A stretch of DNA of 7,768 nt from Verrucomicrobiota bacterium. Lineage in GTDB: Bacteria; Verrucomicrobiota; Verrucomicrobiia; Limisphaerales; J093. Position 1 is the stretch's first letter; every line of letters starts with the position of its first letter. The notes beneath the pieces were generated by a model. It was not told the origin of the DNA. It did no database searches and saw only the letters and a list, made by a program, of their open reading frames with translations. Position numbers and translations under genes: made by a program. Where the stretch lies: positions 1 to 7,768 of the forward strand of contig RFJD01000397.1 in NCBI GenBank assembly GCA_003695015.1, written 5' to 3'. Positions 6,615 through 7,768 of the stretch are shown one piece after another.

Positions 6615-7634
6615 GTGAAAGCTCACAAACGCATCCAAGCATGGTTTCTGGCGGCGCTCGGTGTGGGCGCCCTGACAGGCACTCTGGTGGCCGGCGAATA
6701 CGAGCCGTATCTGGGCCGGTGGGCCTTGACGATCCCCGGCGGCGGCGCCGGCTGGCTCGAGATTCGGCAGGAGAAAGGCTGGTTCGACGGCTCGATCCTG
6801 TGGGGCGGCGGAAGCGTCGTGCCGGTGTCGTCGGTGTTCTTCAACGATGGCCGGCTCTACGTCACCCGCGTGAGCGAGGTCGAGCGCCGGGGGCCCGACC
6901 GGAAGGTCGTGCGCAAGCAGCAATTCACCGAGCTGCTCGTGGGCGAGGTGTACGGCGACACCTTGGAGATGGAGCAGTTCGTGCCCAACCGCAACGGTCT
7001 GGGCGTCCGTCAGGCCCGGTTCAGCGGCAAACGCATCCCGCCGTTGCCACCGGCGCCGGACCTCTCGAAGGTGCGGTTCGGCAAACCGATTGTCCTGTTC
7101 AACGGCAAGGACCTGACCGGCTGGCGGCCAACGGACAACCGGCCCAACGGATGGCGCGTCGAAAACGGCATCCTGCGCAACGTGGCGGTCCAGGAGGAGG
7201 GCAAGCCGCACCGCAGTTACACCAACCTGCGGACCGAGCGGGAGTTCGAGGACTTCAACCTGACGCTCGAGGTGCGGGTTCCCCCGAAAGGCAACAGCGG
7301 CATTTACCTGCGCGGCATTTACGAAGTGCAGGTGACCGACAGCTACGGCAAGCCGCTGGATTCGCACAACATGGGGGCCATCTACAGCCGCATCACCCCG
7401 ACCGTCAGCGCGGAAAAACCGGCCGGCGAATGGCAGAGCTTCGACATCACGCTGGTGGACCGGCACGTCACCGTGATCCTCAATGGCAAAAAGATCATCG
7501 ACAACCAGCCGTTGCTCGGCTGCACGGGCGGCGCCCTTTGGTCCGACGAGTTTCGTCCGGGCCCGATCTACCTGCAGGGCGACCACACCAGTGTGGACTA
7601 CCGGAACATCGTGCTGCGGCCGGTGATCAAGTAA
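6615..7634 (+). CDS. Exported DUF1080 (3-keto-disaccharide hydrolase-like) protein, 339 aa, GTG start
   Basis: A secreted protein with two parts. Residues 1-27 are a signal peptide (MKAHKR, a hydrophobic stretch, cleavage likely after VAG). Residues about 28-140 form an N-terminal beta-rich domain opening with EYEPYLGRWALTIPGGGAGW; I cannot assign it to a named family, though the GRW opening is reminiscent of lipocalin-like or calycin barrels. Residues about 155-339 are a DUF1080 domain (PF06439, concanavalin-like beta sandwich): IVLFNGKDLTGW (159-170), NGWRVENGIL, GNSGIYLRGIYEVQVTDSYG (226-245), GEWQSFDITL (271-280) and GPIYLQGDHTSVDYRNI (316-332). Some members of this family hydrolyse 3-keto-disaccharides; many are uncharacterised and abundant in Planctomycetota and Verrucomicrobiota. 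GTG 6615 is chosen because it starts exactly at the signal peptide behind GGAGG. A terminator lies between it and the symporter gene, so it is probably transcribed separately, although I see no convincing promoter. Its role in arabinose use is unproven. Confidence 0.88.
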   Translation: MKAHKRIQAWFLAALGVGALTGTLVAGEYEPYLGRWALTIPGGGAGWLEIRQEKGWFDGSILWGGGSVVPVSSVFFNDGRLYVTRVSEVERRGPDRKVVRKQQFTELLVGEVYGDTLEMEQFVPNRNGLGVRQARFSGKRIPPLPPAPDLSKVRFGKPIVLFNGKDLTGWRPTDNRPNGWRVENGILRNVAVQEEGKPHRSYTNLRTEREFEDFNLTLEVRVPPKGNSGIYLRGIYEVQVTDSYGKPLDSHNMGAIYSRITPTVSAEKPAGEWQSFDITLVDRHVTVILNGKKIIDNQPLLGCTGGALWSDEFRPGPIYLQGDHTSVDYRNIVLRPVIK

Positions 7635-7657
7635 GCCCGCCGGAGTCTTGATTGCGC

Positions 7658-7692
7658 CATGGCGGCGCGGGGTTTCGCCTCGTGCCGCCATG
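7658..7692 (+). terminator. 15-bp hairpin downstream of the DUF1080 gene, possible terminator
   Basis: CATGGCGGCGCGGGG (7658-7672) and CCTCGTGCCGCCATG (7678-7692) pair over 15 bp with two G-U wobbles and a 5-base loop (TTTCG). It begins 24 bases after the DUF1080 stop. Only a broken T-rich stretch (CGGTTTCGGTTGG) follows, so it is either a weak intrinsic terminator or a 3'-end stabilising hairpin. The remaining bases to the right edge (7693-7768) show no gene or other feature I can identify. Confidence 0.6.
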
Positions 7693-7768
7693 CGGTTTCG
7701 GTTGGTTCGGTGTCGGAAGAAGGTCGCCGGTCACGGGGTGGTTCTGTGCTCGCGGGCGGCTTTTCCAG

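Noticed and set aside
6348..7691. 447-codon minus-strand ORF
   Set aside because: Crosses the + strand terminator and the whole DUF1080 gene; no domain recognised; starts inside the 3' hairpin.

Overview
The window is GC-rich DNA, densely coded on the + strand, carrying an L-arabinose acquisition and catabolism cluster. Gene order is araB (5' end cut off by the window edge), an exported GH51 alpha-L-arabinofuranosidase, araD, a lipoprotein aldose 1-epimerase (galM type), a sodium/sugar symporter of the SSS/SGLT family, a strong intrinsic terminator, and a separately placed exported DUF1080 (3-keto-disaccharide hydrolase-like) protein followed by another hairpin. No RNA gene, mobile element, CRISPR array or integration scar is visible.

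Organism: the combination of high GC, an SGLT-like symporter, an exported lipoprotein mutarotase, a DUF1080 protein and mostly absent Shine-Dalgarno sequences suggests a polysaccharide-degrading member of the Planctomycetota/Verrucomicrobiota, more likely Verrucomicrobiota. This is inference from gene content; no phylogenetic marker is present.

Layout. Bases 2-3378 hold three tightly packed genes: araB and the arabinofuranosidase overlap by ATGA, and araD follows 12 bases later. A 148-base gap (3379-3526) then separates araD from galM. It has no recognisable terminator or promoter but contains a possible 51-codon ORF whose ends overlap both neighbours by ATGA. galM has the best Shine-Dalgarno sequence of the cluster; the symporter follows 54 bases later. 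A 12-bp GC-rich hairpin with a T run (6543-6577) closes this block. The DUF1080 gene starts just after it, and a 15-bp hairpin lies 24 bases past its stop.

How the genes fit together (inference): the exported GH51 enzyme trims L-arabinofuranosyl residues from arabinan or arabinoxylan fragments outside the cytoplasm; the membrane-anchored mutarotase equilibrates the freed sugar's anomers; the symporter imports the sugar with Na+; an L-arabinose isomerase not seen here would make L-ribulose; AraB phosphorylates it and AraD converts L-ribulose-5-phosphate to D-xylulose-5-phosphate for the pentose phosphate pathway. The DUF1080 protein is probably a separate transcription unit with an unproven link to this pathway. 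I found no clearly new system. The points most worth checking are the export of GH51 from a gene coupled to araB, the SGLT1-like sugar site of the symporter, the N-terminal domain of the DUF1080 protein, and the small ORF bridging araD and galM.
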